NCBI RefSeq assembly: GCF_027945075.1
Contig: NZ_CP116034.1
Span: 1,860,001 to 1,924,000 of the forward strand
DNA from: Chryseobacterium sp. CY350
GTDB taxonomy: Bacteria > Bacteroidota > Bacteroidia > Flavobacteriales > Weeksellaceae
DNA: 64,000 nucleotides
Direction: 5' to 3'
Shown here one piece after another: positions 16,584 to 24,062 of this stretch. Under the pieces are notes generated by a model, which did no database searches, was not told the origin of the DNA, and saw nothing but the letters and a program-made list of their open reading frames with translations. The position numbers were made by a program, and so were the translations under genes. How positions within the stretch are numbered: position 1 is the stretch's first letter; every line of letters starts with the position of its first letter.

Positions 16584-16605
16584 TCTTTTCTGATTATAAA
16601 AATGC

Positions 16606-16633
16606 AACCTCATCTTTCGGTGAGGTTTTTTTA
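16606..16633 (+). terminator. Terminator of the HU gene
   Basis: AACCTCA at 16606-16612 pairs with TGAGGTT at 16621-16627 and is followed by a T-run. Confidence 0.88.
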
Positions 16634-16682
16634 TTGCATTAAAGTCAGAAATTATCTTTAAACTCATTAAAAAGAATGAAGA

Positions 16683-17324
16683 TCACGGCGCCAGTCTGGC
16701 AATTTCCCAATCAAAATCTTTCAAAGAGTAGATAATTCTGTCATGTAATCTATTTGGTCTTCCCTGCCAAAATTCTATCTCATAAGGTTTTGCGATGTAA
16801 CCGCCCCAGTTTTCCGGTCTCGGAACTTCAGAATTTTCAAATTTTTCTTCTAATTCTTTTAACTTAACTTCCAAGAACTGTCTGTTGGGTATCACCTCGC
16901 TTTGTGGAGAAACTGCAGCTCCGAGTTGACTTCCTTTCGGTCTGGAATGAAAATATCCATCACTTAGATTTTCTGGTATTTTTTCTAAGTTTGCCTTAAT
17001 GATAATTTGTCTTTCTAATCCTGGCCAAAAAAAATGAAGACAGGCTTTGTGCGTTTTTTCAATTGCTTTACCCTTTCTGCTGTCGTAATTGGTATAAAAA
17101 ATAAAACCTTCGTAAGTGTATTCTTTTAGCAAAACCATTCTCGTTCTGGGGCAGCCGTCATTTTCTACAGTAGAAATCGCCATTGCATTTGCTTCAGAAA
17201 CGGTGGGATTAGACGAAGCATCCAAAAACCAGTCTCTGAATTGCTCTATAGGATTCTCTTTAATCTCACTTTCAATAAGTTGAGATTTTTCGTATATTTT
17301 TCTCTTATCATGAAGGTTTTCCAT
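16683..17324 (-). CDS. pdxH: Pyridoxamine 5'-phosphate oxidase
   Basis: 213 residues. It oxidises pyridoxine or pyridoxamine 5'-phosphate to PLP with FMN and oxygen. FMN contacts are in RTRMVLLKEY and FYTNYDSRKGKAI. The signature near the end is ENWGGYIAKPYEIEFWQGRPNRLHDR, and the protein closes with the usual RLAP. It is divergent from yqgE with a very short shared intergenic stretch. Confidence 0.96.
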   Translation of the reverse strand: MENLHDKRKIYEKSQLIESEIKENPIEQFRDWFLDASSNPTVSEANAMAISTVENDGCPRTRMVLLKEYTYEGFIFYTNYDSRKGKAIEKTHKACLHFFWPGLERQIIIKANLEKIPENLSDGYFHSRPKGSQLGAAVSPQSEVIPNRQFLEVKLKELEEKFENSEVPRPENWGGYIAKPYEIEFWQGRPNRLHDRIIYSLKDFDWEIARLAP

Positions 17325-17337
17325 AAATAATTTTTAT

Positions 17338-17345
17338 TAAATTTG
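17338..17345 (+). promoter_or_regulatory. Putative -7 box directly at the yqgE start
   Basis: TAAATTTG ends 4 nt before the ATG at 17349. An upstream in-frame TTG at 17343 lies inside the box, so the ATG is preferred and the mRNA is probably leaderless. Confidence 0.5.
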
Positions 17346-17348
17346 AGT

Positions 17349-17897
17349 ATGAATTACTCATACAAAGGTAAAATATTAATTTCCACGCCTGATATTTCCG
17401 GAGATATTTTTTCCAGATCAGTCGTCCTTATTATAGAACATGATGAGAATGGAGCTTTTGGTCTAATCCTAAATAAGAAAAATTCTAAGATGAGTAGCAG
17501 ATTCAAAAATTTCTTTGACTTTGCAATCGAAGTTTACGACGGCGGACCTGTAGAAAACGAAAAAGTATTTTTTATTATTAAAGGAAAAAAAGTTTCACAG
17601 ACATTTACAGAAATTAATCCTGAGTTTTATGTAACCGAAGATATCGAAACTGTAATAAATGCTGTTCTGAGCAAAGAAATAAGTATAGATGACGTAAAGA
17701 TATTCTCTGGATATTCCGGATGGGGCGCGCTTCAGCTCGATAATGAGATCAGCCGTAAAATGTGGACTGTTGTAGATGTTTACAATCTAGATTACACATT
17801 GCCAAATGATCAGACTTTATGGAAATCTATTATGCAAAATCTTGGCGGTGAATACCTTCTGTGGGCAAATGCGCCAGAAGATATTTCTCTCAACTAA
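17349..17897 (+). CDS. YqgE/AlgH family protein (UPF0301)
   Basis: 182 residues from the ATG at 17349; the TTG two codons upstream is inside the predicted -7 box. The family opening GKILISTPDISGDIFSRSVV and then HDENGAFGLILNKK is clear, as are YDGGPVENEKVFF, a later FSGYSGWGALQLDNEI and the closing WRxx-like WKSIMQNLGGEYLLWANAP. The molecular role of the family is not settled; AlgH was first linked to alginate control in Pseudomonas. It is a single gene next to pdxH. Confidence 0.93.
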   Translation: MNYSYKGKILISTPDISGDIFSRSVVLIIEHDENGAFGLILNKKNSKMSSRFKNFFDFAIEVYDGGPVENEKVFFIIKGKKVSQTFTEINPEFYVTEDIETVINAVLSKEISIDDVKIFSGYSGWGALQLDNEISRKMWTVVDVYNLDYTLPNDQTLWKSIMQNLGGEYLLWANAPEDISLN

Positions 17898-18002
17898 TCA
17901 TTACTTCACAAAGAAGCGATTTACATTTAACAAACTTTAAGTATTTGTTGTATAATTTTTAACATACTTTTCACGTTCTTTGGAAAAACAAAAACAAAAG
18001 CT

Positions 18003-18584
18003 ATGAATGTAAAAAAACTACTTATTTCTCCCCTTTTCGCAATTGCATTTTTATCTTTTAAACCGGTTGACAAAAAAATAATCATCATCGATGCCGGACA
18101 TGGCGGAAATGACTTAGGTGCAAGTTACGATGGTATTTCTGAAAAACAAATTGTGTTGGCAGTTGCTTCAAATATCAAAAAAATTAGTAATTCTCAAGAT
18201 CATTATGAAATCGTATTGACTAGAGATTCTGACAATTCTTCTTCTCTGAATGAAAGAACTGATATGATTAATAAACTTAATCCTGAAATGGTTATTTCGC
18301 TTCACATGAACAGAAGCGCTGAGAAAGAATCTAAAAGAAAAGGCCACGAAATATTTACACAAAACTCTGACGCTTCGAAAGCATTAGCCGGGAAAATCTC
18401 AAAAAAATTGGGAGACTGTAATATCCAGGAAAAAGATCTGCATATTTTAAGAGAGTCTAAAGCTCCTGCCGTGTTGGTAGAACTTGGTTTTCTTAACAAC
18501 AAAGATGATCGCCAATATTTAAGCAGCGAGGCAGGACAAAAAGAAGTTGCACAAAAATTTACGGAAATTATTACCGAGAAATAA
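18003..18584 (+). CDS. N-acetylmuramoyl-L-alanine amidase
   Basis: 193 residues of the amidase-3 type. The zinc ligands are visible as H33 (IDAGHGGNDLGA), E47 and H101 (VISLHMN), with the catalytic E160 in VLVELGFLNN. The enzyme cuts the peptide stem from glycan strands of peptidoglycan, in cell separation or turnover. The N-terminus KKLLISPLFAIAFLSF is a hydrophobic signal or anchor, placing it in the periplasm. It has no LysM or AMIN domain. Confidence 0.93.
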   Translation: MNVKKLLISPLFAIAFLSFKPVDKKIIIIDAGHGGNDLGASYDGISEKQIVLAVASNIKKISNSQDHYEIVLTRDSDNSSSLNERTDMINKLNPEMVISLHMNRSAEKESKRKGHEIFTQNSDASKALAGKISKKLGDCNIQEKDLHILRESKAPAVLVELGFLNNKDDRQYLSSEAGQKEVAQKFTEIITEK

Positions 18585-18618
18585 ATACAAAATACACTTT
18601 TCTGATTGTATCAGAATA

Positions 18619-18656
18619 AAACCCGGTAAAGGACGTCACTGTTGTTTACCGGGTTT
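18619..18656. terminator. Bidirectional terminator between amidase and class IV-like gene
   Basis: AAACCCGGTAAA at 18619-18630 pairs perfectly with TTTACCGGGTTT at 18645-18656 over a 14-nt loop. It serves two convergent genes; the T-rich tail is better on the minus strand. Confidence 0.85.
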
Positions 18657-18662
18657 GTCAAT

Positions 18663-19484
18663 TTAGATGGAAAAACTAAAACTATTTTTCCAACCTTCTA
18701 CCAATTCGGCAAAGCGGACATTTTCAAATGTTTTATTTCTAATTTTATTAATAGAAAAAATACCTTTTTCGTCTGATATCATCAATATTTCTTCGGCTTT
18801 TTGAGATTCGAAAGCGATAATCTCATGCTCCTGAATATCTGCAAGATTATTTTTGTGCAAGAATGTTACAAAATTTTCCAGCAGCGGAGAAATATATGCT
18901 CCTTCGGAATGCTTGGGAACTTTAATGATGTCTCCATCCAAAAAGAGAAGATTTCCCGAAGTAGAACGTGCAATTCTCTTATTTGGATTTAAGAGAATAA
19001 CATCATCAAGATCATTTTCCTGAGCATAAATTCCTGCGTAGATATTTTCCGGACAGTGAACTCTAATATTGCTCAAAAGATTATTATTGACATTGATTTC
19101 TTTAATTAAATCGAGTTCCAAATGTCTATCATGAATTGCCAGAACATCTACCATGTCATCAACTTCAAAGAAATATGAGATGGTAGATTTAGATAAAGTC
19201 GCCCCGTCAGAATTTCTATACACTAGAAAATTGACAATTCCGCTTTTGACTTCTTGATCAATAATTACTTTTTCATTAAAAAGATTCTGAAAAAACTCCA
19301 AAGTATAGGTCAACGGAATATTCATCCTCATTTTTCTCATCGAAGCCATCAGGAAGAAGTAGCATTCTTCATCCATGATCAGTTTAGAATTTCTTACAAA
19401 AAATGAAACTTTCACAGCATCTCCCAAAAGAAATGCTCTGTTTTTCAGCTCAAGCTCTTCCGAAGTAAAATATGTATTTTGCAA
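18663..19484 (-). CDS. Class IV aminotransferase-like protein lacking the PLP lysine
   Basis: 273 residues with the overall layout of class IV PLP enzymes (IlvE, PabC, D-amino acid transaminase): KNRAFLLGDAVKVSFFVRN near the start and STSGNLLFLDGDIIKVP where EGTxSNIF is expected. At the position of the catalytic lysine, about nine residues before DDVILLN, the sequence is YAGIYAQE, with Gly151 in place of Lys. It probably cannot form the PLP aldimine. The start is a TTG, and the exact start is uncertain. The gene follows a START-like gene but is separated from it by a terminator. Confidence 0.75.
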   Translation of the reverse strand: MQNTYFTSEELELKNRAFLLGDAVKVSFFVRNSKLIMDEECYFFLMASMRKMRMNIPLTYTLEFFQNLFNEKVIIDQEVKSGIVNFLVYRNSDGATLSKSTISYFFEVDDMVDVLAIHDRHLELDLIKEINVNNNLLSNIRVHCPENIYAGIYAQENDLDDVILLNPNKRIARSTSGNLLFLDGDIIKVPKHSEGAYISPLLENFVTFLHKNNLADIQEHEIIAFESQKAEEILMISDEKGIFSINKIRNKTFENVRFAELVEGWKNSFSFSI

Positions 19485-19495
19485 AATATGATTGT

Positions 19496-19528
19496 TTATA
19501 AAAAAATAATGAACGATAAATCGTTCAT
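19496..19528 (-). terminator. Terminator of the START-like gene
   Basis: ATGAACGA at 19509-19516 pairs perfectly with TCGTTCAT at 19521-19528. On the minus strand it is followed by TTATTTTTTT. Confidence 0.85.
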
Positions 19529-19561
19529 CAGTTTTACCATTAAGTCAGTATCGCTTAAAAA

Positions 19562-19948
19562 TTAAGCAGCACCTAATTTTATTCTAAGATTTTCGATCAG
19601 GTTTTCCCAGTATAAAGCATTTTCCTCTTCGTCACCTTCTTCACAGAAATCTGTAATATTAAGAGCTAAATCTTCTGTAATATCGTCGATAGTGATGGTC
19701 ATTTCAAAGAAGTTTTTGGTACCTTCATCTTCTTCCCATCGGAAACGTACGAAACCTTCAGGCTTATACCTGATCAAAGTCGCTTTTTCTTCAGAACCTC
19801 CACCCCAACTAAAATAGAAATCGTCTCCTTTCTCTATAACATCATCTGCAAACCACTCGGATAAACCCTCAGCACTAGCCAAATATTCATACAATATCTC
19901 TGAAAGACAATGCATTGGGAATTCGTAATGGACTTTATGTTTCGCCAT
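19562..19948 (-). CDS. START-like domain protein
   Basis: 128 residues from the ATG at 19948 (MAKHKVHYEFPMHCLSEILY). A GTG seven codons upstream is possible but less likely. The fold reads as SRPBCC/AHSA1-like: SAEGLSEWFADDV, then DDFYFSWGGGSEEKATLI and FRWEEDEGTKNFFEMTI, with a C-terminal helix YWENLIENLRIKLGAA. It is cytoplasmic. Its neighbourhood with the class IV-like protein, YqgE, PdxH and HU looks conserved in Flavobacteriia from memory, but its ligand is unknown. Confidence 0.85.
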   Translation of the reverse strand: MAKHKVHYEFPMHCLSEILYEYLASAEGLSEWFADDVIEKGDDFYFSWGGGSEEKATLIRYKPEGFVRFRWEEDEGTKNFFEMTITIDDITEDLALNITDFCEEGDEEENALYWENLIENLRIKLGAA

Positions 19949-20182
19949 ATAACTTATTTTTAACGTCACGCAATATATAAATTAATTTTTTTATTACACA
20001 AAAAAGTAAATAGATTTTTATGCTTTATGAATGATATTTGTCAGAAAAATAATTTTAAATTTTGCCAATCAGGTTTTTGTTATTTAATCGACACAATTCG
20101 GCATAAAAACAGTTTTATCTAAAAGATTTTCAGCTCTTTCATCAAAATCTTATTCCATATAATATATGTAAATAAAAAATGA

Positions 20183-20217
20183 AGTTTCCAAAACCATATG
20201 TTATGTGGTTATGGAAA
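20183..20217 (-). terminator. Terminator of the class III aminotransferase gene
   Basis: GTTTCCAaAACCA at 20183-20195 pairs with TGGTTaTGGAAAC at 20205-20217, with one internal A-A mismatch. A T-rich tail follows on the minus strand. Confidence 0.8.
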
Positions 20218-20237
20218 CTATATTTTCGAGTTACTGT

Positions 20238-21413
20238 TTAATGATCATTTAAGACCTCAATAATAATTTTACATCCTTCCTCAATCTCTTTTTCTGAGAT
20301 AGTAAGTGGTGGTGAGATTCTCAAATATTCGTTTCTGTAAAGCTGCCAGAAGATTACAAGACCTTTCTCCATACATCTTTTTGCAACATTGAGTGTATAA
20401 TCTGGCGATTCAAGATTTACTGCGAGCATTAAACCTTTTCCGTTGATATTTTTGATTTTCGGGTGCACCAAAAGTTTTCTGAACAATTCTTCTTTTTTAG
20501 CAACTTCGTTCATCAGTCCGCTTTCCAAAACTTCCTTTAAAGTTGCGTGAGACGCTGCCGCAATAAGAGGATTTCCTCCGAAGGTAGTGATATGTCCCAA
20601 TTTTGGTGAATGCGAAAGTGTTTCCATGATTTTTTTTGAACTCATAAAAGCTCCAACAGGAACTCCGCCGCCCATTCCTTTACCCATTACCAAAATGTCC
20701 GGAACAATTCCGAAATGTTCGAATGAAAAAAGTTTTCCCGTTCTTCCGAAACCAGGTTGAATTTCATCTAAAATTAAAAGAGCCCCAACGTCCTCGCATC
20801 TCTTTTTTAATTTAACCAAATAATCTTCGTTCGGAACTAAAAATCCTGCCGCTCCCTGAATAGTCTCCAGAATTACACAAGCTGTTTTTTCAGTTATTTT
20901 ATCAAAATCAACTTCATTATTAAATTCAATAAAAGAAACCATCGGCAACAACGGACGAAATTCTCTTTTGTGATATTCATTTCCTGAAACACTTAATGCG
21001 CCGTGTGTATTTCCGTGGTAAGAATTTTTGAAAGACACAATCTCTTCTCTTCCTGTGTATCTTTTGGCTAATTTTAAACTTCCGTCAATAGCTTCTGCGC
21101 CGCTGTTGACCAGATAGGTAATTTCTAAAGGTTCAGGTGTCGCCTCTGCCAATAATCTGCACAATGCAACAGGTTTTTCCTGAGCATATTCTCCATAAAC
21201 CATTACGTGAAGATATTTATCTGCCTGTTCTTTGATTGCTTTCACAATCTTGGGATTAGAATGACCTAAAGTATTGGCAGAAACTCCTGCAACAAAATCC
21301 AGATATTTTCTTCCGTCTTTTCCGAAAATATAGCTTCCCTCTGCTTTTTCTACTTCAAAACCTGCGGCAAACTGCGTAGTCTGAGCCTGATATTTAAAAA
21401 AATCTTTTTGCAT
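20238..21413 (-). CDS. Class III PLP-dependent aminotransferase
   Basis: 391 residues. PLP site: NSGAEAIDGSLKLAKRYTGR binds the phosphate, then LLILDEIQPGFGRTGKLF carries the conserved Asp, and ILVMGKGMGGGVPVGAF holds the Schiff-base Lys. The overall size and GHITTFGGNPL fit the acetylornithine / ornithine / 4-aminobutyrate transaminase group. The substrate cannot be fixed, because no arginine or GABA genes lie nearby. It is a single gene. Confidence 0.9.
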   Translation of the reverse strand: MQKDFFKYQAQTTQFAAGFEVEKAEGSYIFGKDGRKYLDFVAGVSANTLGHSNPKIVKAIKEQADKYLHVMVYGEYAQEKPVALCRLLAEATPEPLEITYLVNSGAEAIDGSLKLAKRYTGREEIVSFKNSYHGNTHGALSVSGNEYHKREFRPLLPMVSFIEFNNEVDFDKITEKTACVILETIQGAAGFLVPNEDYLVKLKKRCEDVGALLILDEIQPGFGRTGKLFSFEHFGIVPDILVMGKGMGGGVPVGAFMSSKKIMETLSHSPKLGHITTFGGNPLIAAASHATLKEVLESGLMNEVAKKEELFRKLLVHPKIKNINGKGLMLAVNLESPDYTLNVAKRCMEKGLVIFWQLYRNEYLRISPPLTISEKEIEEGCKIIIEVLNDH

Positions 21414-21435
21414 TTCTATCTATGAAAAATTTAGG

Positions 21436-21443
21436 CAAAGCTA
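21436..21443 (-). promoter_or_regulatory. Putative -7 box of the class III aminotransferase gene
   Basis: TAGCTTTG on the minus strand matches TAnnTTTG and lies about 23 nt before the start at 21413. Confidence 0.5.
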
Positions 21444-21544
21444 AAAAAGATTTGGTAGATGATGAAATTTTGAGCAGTGGAAAGTGCTTTTAATATCTTG
21501 CAGTGATTATTTGTTATTAATCAACCTCAATTTAATTTTAAGTA

Positions 21545-21552
21545 TATTTTTG
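21545..21552 (+). promoter_or_regulatory. Putative -7 box of the small plus-strand ORF
   Basis: TATTTTTG matches TAnnTTTG and ends 12 nt before the ATG at 21564. No -33 element is seen at the normal distance. Confidence 0.3.
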
Positions 21553-21563
21553 AAAACGAAATT

Positions 21564-21656
21564 ATGAAGAAAGACTTTATAAATAATGATTTTTCTGTAT
21601 TAATAAAACGAACACATTCCAGACAGTTCTCCATACAAGTCGAAACTTATTCATAA
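21564..21656 (+). pseudogene. Possible remnant of a YgjP-like hydrolase gene, or small ORF
   Basis: A 30-codon frame starting MKKDFINNDFSVLIKRTHSR and continuing QFSIQVETYS. The IKRTxSRxFSIQV part resembles the very start of YgjP-type (DUF45) metal-dependent hydrolases, where KRSxRRKTISIQV is usual. No HExxH metal motif or other remainder of that family follows, so if the likeness is real the gene is a stump. It could equally be a genuine small protein or chance. Confidence 0.25.
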
Positions 21657-21736
21657 AAAGAAAAGGACATCTTGCTTAAAAATTCAACATTCTATCCGAA
21701 AGTTACTGATGATTTACTTGCTGACATATCTACATA

Positions 21737-21766
21737 AAAAAAAGACCAGCTTCACAACTGATCTTT
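21737..21766 (-). terminator. Terminator of the OstA-like gene
   Basis: On the minus strand AAAAGATCAG pairs with CTGGTCTTTT (one G-U pair) around an 8-nt loop, followed by a T-run. Confidence 0.8.
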
Positions 21767-21771
21767 TACTT

Positions 21772-23508
21772 TTATCTTCTCACCCTTTTAGGTTTTTTGG
21801 CTTCTTCTGCGGCTTTTTGCTTATCAATAACTTCCTGAGCCTGATTAAAAAGCGTATCTGCCGATTCATATTTAATCTCTTCGTAATTTGGAGTATCAAC
21901 GAGGATATCCTGCCATTTCCTTATGCGATCTCTGGTATTCCAGTTAAAATCGGGGAATTTCTTTTTATCCGGGCCAATCTTACTCATCGGATATGTAGAA
22001 GCCTGAGCGCCAATACTGCATGAAATAATCTGCAACTCCTGCTGCTCGAAAAGCGTTCCTATGATTCCGCATGTTGACAGTGTAATTCCCAATCTTTCAT
22101 TCTGCTTGGTTTTTTCATTGAAGTCATCATCATAAGTAATTGCCTGAGCATTCCCTATTACCTTGATCTCTTTAATATCCTTACCCTCATAATAAACCGC
22201 CATGAGCTTACCTTTTACCTGGTTAAACTCATCTTTCATATTCAGAGAATCTGCCTTGCTAATGGCAAAACCATTTCCGATTACTTTTATAGAATCTATA
22301 TTTTCTGTCTGTGTGTTAGAATAAACCTCTACTTTATCTCCGGTTACCTGTTTTGCACCGCTCCACAAAATCGGGTTCTTGTACATATGCATTACGCCGT
22401 CGGTTTCGTTAAAAGCGATAGAATCGGCTCGTCCCTGTGCATTAGATTTAAATATCCTTGCTTTTTTAAATGCTCTTAGATAACTTTTCTTAATGTTCGT
22501 AGAATCTAATTTTTGATATGAAAGTATTTTTTCGGCAGCAAAATAAATAGAATCTTTCTCAAGAATTTTAACGGCATAAGGCCCTTTTGTCATCATGGCA
22601 GAATCTCTCTTTTCGAAAATTTCTCCATATCCTCCTTTCAAATATCTTTTTTCTAAAGGATCGTCCAAAGTTACATTTCCTGTAGCAGTACCAAAACCGC
22701 TCAGCTGGTTGTAGTACATTTTATCTCCGGTCAGTATTTTATCGTTATAATAGATCCTTGAATTCTTATTTAGAAAAGACTCTTTGGTATTCAGATTATG
22801 TGTACCTTTTTCGGTAAAGATTCTGTTCTTAGGATTTTTTCTATTCGTAATCGTAGTGGGACCGTTGATATCAACAATGTTGGTGTTTTGATTTTGAACT
22901 ACATTAATTCCATCTAAAATATAATCTTTGTCTTCAATTCTCACATTATCGGTTAAATTGATTGTTCTGTTGGTCAGATTATAAGTAGCAGATTTTGAGT
23001 AGGTAGTACTTTTACCGTCATTGATGGTTCCTCCTGTATTGTAATAGGCGAGATTTGAACCTCGGTCATAATACATCGTTTCAGTTTTTATTACTGTACC
23101 TTTAGGATCATTAAGAACCACATTTTTCCTGGCTACACCTTTTTGAGTATTTCCGTCGTACTCCATTTCTGAAGCAGTAATTACCGATCCGTCTGTATTC
23201 TGAAGTTTTGTATTACCAATTGCTTTTACGAAATTTTCCGCATCATACATAACAACCAAATCTGCTGTAAGTATGGATCCCTGATGTTCTATCTGCACGT
23301 TTCCGACCAGATATCTGTTACCGTCATATTTCGTATCTTTCTTAATTTCATCAGCATTGATGATCTTCACTTTATTATTAAGATTTGATTTCTGCGGCTG
23401 GTTTTTTACTGGATTCTGTAAAAAAGGATCTCTCTGCACAAGTTTTGGGTTATCTTGTGCAAAAGTGAAAGTAGAAAATAAGATAAATAGAAAAAGAAAT
23501 ATTCTCAT
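21772..23508 (-). CDS. OstA-like / LptA-domain protein
   Basis: 578 residues from the ATG at 23508; a TTG one codon upstream is less likely. Signal peptide at 1-18 (RIFLFLFILFSTFTFAQ). The following several hundred residues are repeated beta strands of the OstA/LptA jellyroll (YLVGNVQIEHQGSILTADLV, GDKMYYNQLSGFGTATGNV). Such proteins bind LPS in the periplasm and help bring it to the outer membrane. Its length and multiple jellyroll segments are typical of the large Bacteroidota version. The gene follows the Fur-family gene by 3 nt. Confidence 0.88.
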   Translation of the reverse strand: MRIFLFLFILFSTFTFAQDNPKLVQRDPFLQNPVKNQPQKSNLNNKVKIINADEIKKDTKYDGNRYLVGNVQIEHQGSILTADLVVMYDAENFVKAIGNTKLQNTDGSVITASEMEYDGNTQKGVARKNVVLNDPKGTVIKTETMYYDRGSNLAYYNTGGTINDGKSTTYSKSATYNLTNRTINLTDNVRIEDKDYILDGINVVQNQNTNIVDINGPTTITNRKNPKNRIFTEKGTHNLNTKESFLNKNSRIYYNDKILTGDKMYYNQLSGFGTATGNVTLDDPLEKRYLKGGYGEIFEKRDSAMMTKGPYAVKILEKDSIYFAAEKILSYQKLDSTNIKKSYLRAFKKARIFKSNAQGRADSIAFNETDGVMHMYKNPILWSGAKQVTGDKVEVYSNTQTENIDSIKVIGNGFAISKADSLNMKDEFNQVKGKLMAVYYEGKDIKEIKVIGNAQAITYDDDFNEKTKQNERLGITLSTCGIIGTLFEQQELQIISCSIGAQASTYPMSKIGPDKKKFPDFNWNTRDRIRKWQDILVDTPNYEEIKYESADTLFNQAQEVIDKQKAAEEAKKPKRVRR

Positions 23509-23511
23509 CAA

Positions 23512-23985
23512 TTAGTCATTCTTTGTGCCATAAAAATACAGCGAATGAGAGTCAATTTTAACACCAAAAGCCTCTTCAATAGCTTCTTTAATGCCCTGAA
23601 TTCTTGGATCGCAAAACTCGATGATCTCTTCAATTTCTTTATCAGAACCCTTTTTGTAGATCACCAAATGGTCATGCTGTTTATCAAAGTAAGACTTTTC
23701 ATAAGATGAAGACGTTAATGTCTTTTCTCCAAACTGGTGCTTACGGATCAATCCTGCATCAAGGAAAATTTCTATAGTATTGTAAATCGTTGCTTTAGAA
23801 ACATGATATTTCTTCTGCATCATCAAAAGATACAAATCATCTACATTAAAGTGGTGATCCATATTATAGATTTCCTCTAATATAGTGTATCGTTCAGGTG
23901 TGTTACGAAATCCCTTTTCAAGCAGGTAATTTCTTAAAACATCTTTTATCAGCGTAATATTTTTTTCTTTTTGTAAAGTATCCAT
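23512..23985 (-). CDS. Fur family transcriptional regulator without the CxxC zinc motif
   Basis: 157 residues from the ATG at 23985. The winged helix is clear: GFRNTPERYTILEEIYNMDHHFNVDDLY then VSKATIYNTIEIFLDAGLIRK. The metal-sensing half keeps QHDHLVIY, EFCDPRI and a late DSHSLYFYG, but where Fur proteins have CxxCG the sequence is KKGSDKE, so the usual structural zinc site is missing. It probably represses metal or stress genes, with a changed sensing mode. It shares a transcript with the OstA-like gene. Confidence 0.9.
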   Translation of the reverse strand: MDTLQKEKNITLIKDVLRNYLLEKGFRNTPERYTILEEIYNMDHHFNVDDLYLLMMQKKYHVSKATIYNTIEIFLDAGLIRKHQFGEKTLTSSSYEKSYFDKQHDHLVIYKKGSDKEIEEIIEFCDPRIQGIKEAIEEAFGVKIDSHSLYFYGTKND

Positions 23986-24001
23986 CAAAAAATTTATACT
24001 A

Positions 24002-24030
24002 CAAATTTATCGATTTTTATTTAAATACAA
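24002..24030 (-). promoter_or_regulatory. Promoter of the Fur-family/OstA-like operon
   Basis: On the minus strand TTG (24030-24028), 18 nt spacer, then TAAATTTG (24009-24002). The leader would be about 11 nt. Confidence 0.6.
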
Positions 24031-24062
24031 TATACCACTTGAGAGAGTATGAAGCTGATATT

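Larger units (their letters stand above)
21414..21771. other. Intergenic region, 358 bp
   Basis: It holds the class III aminotransferase promoter (21436-21443), a small plus-strand reading frame with its own -7 box (21545-21656), and the OstA-like gene terminator (21737-21766). The rest shows nothing. Confidence 0.6.
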
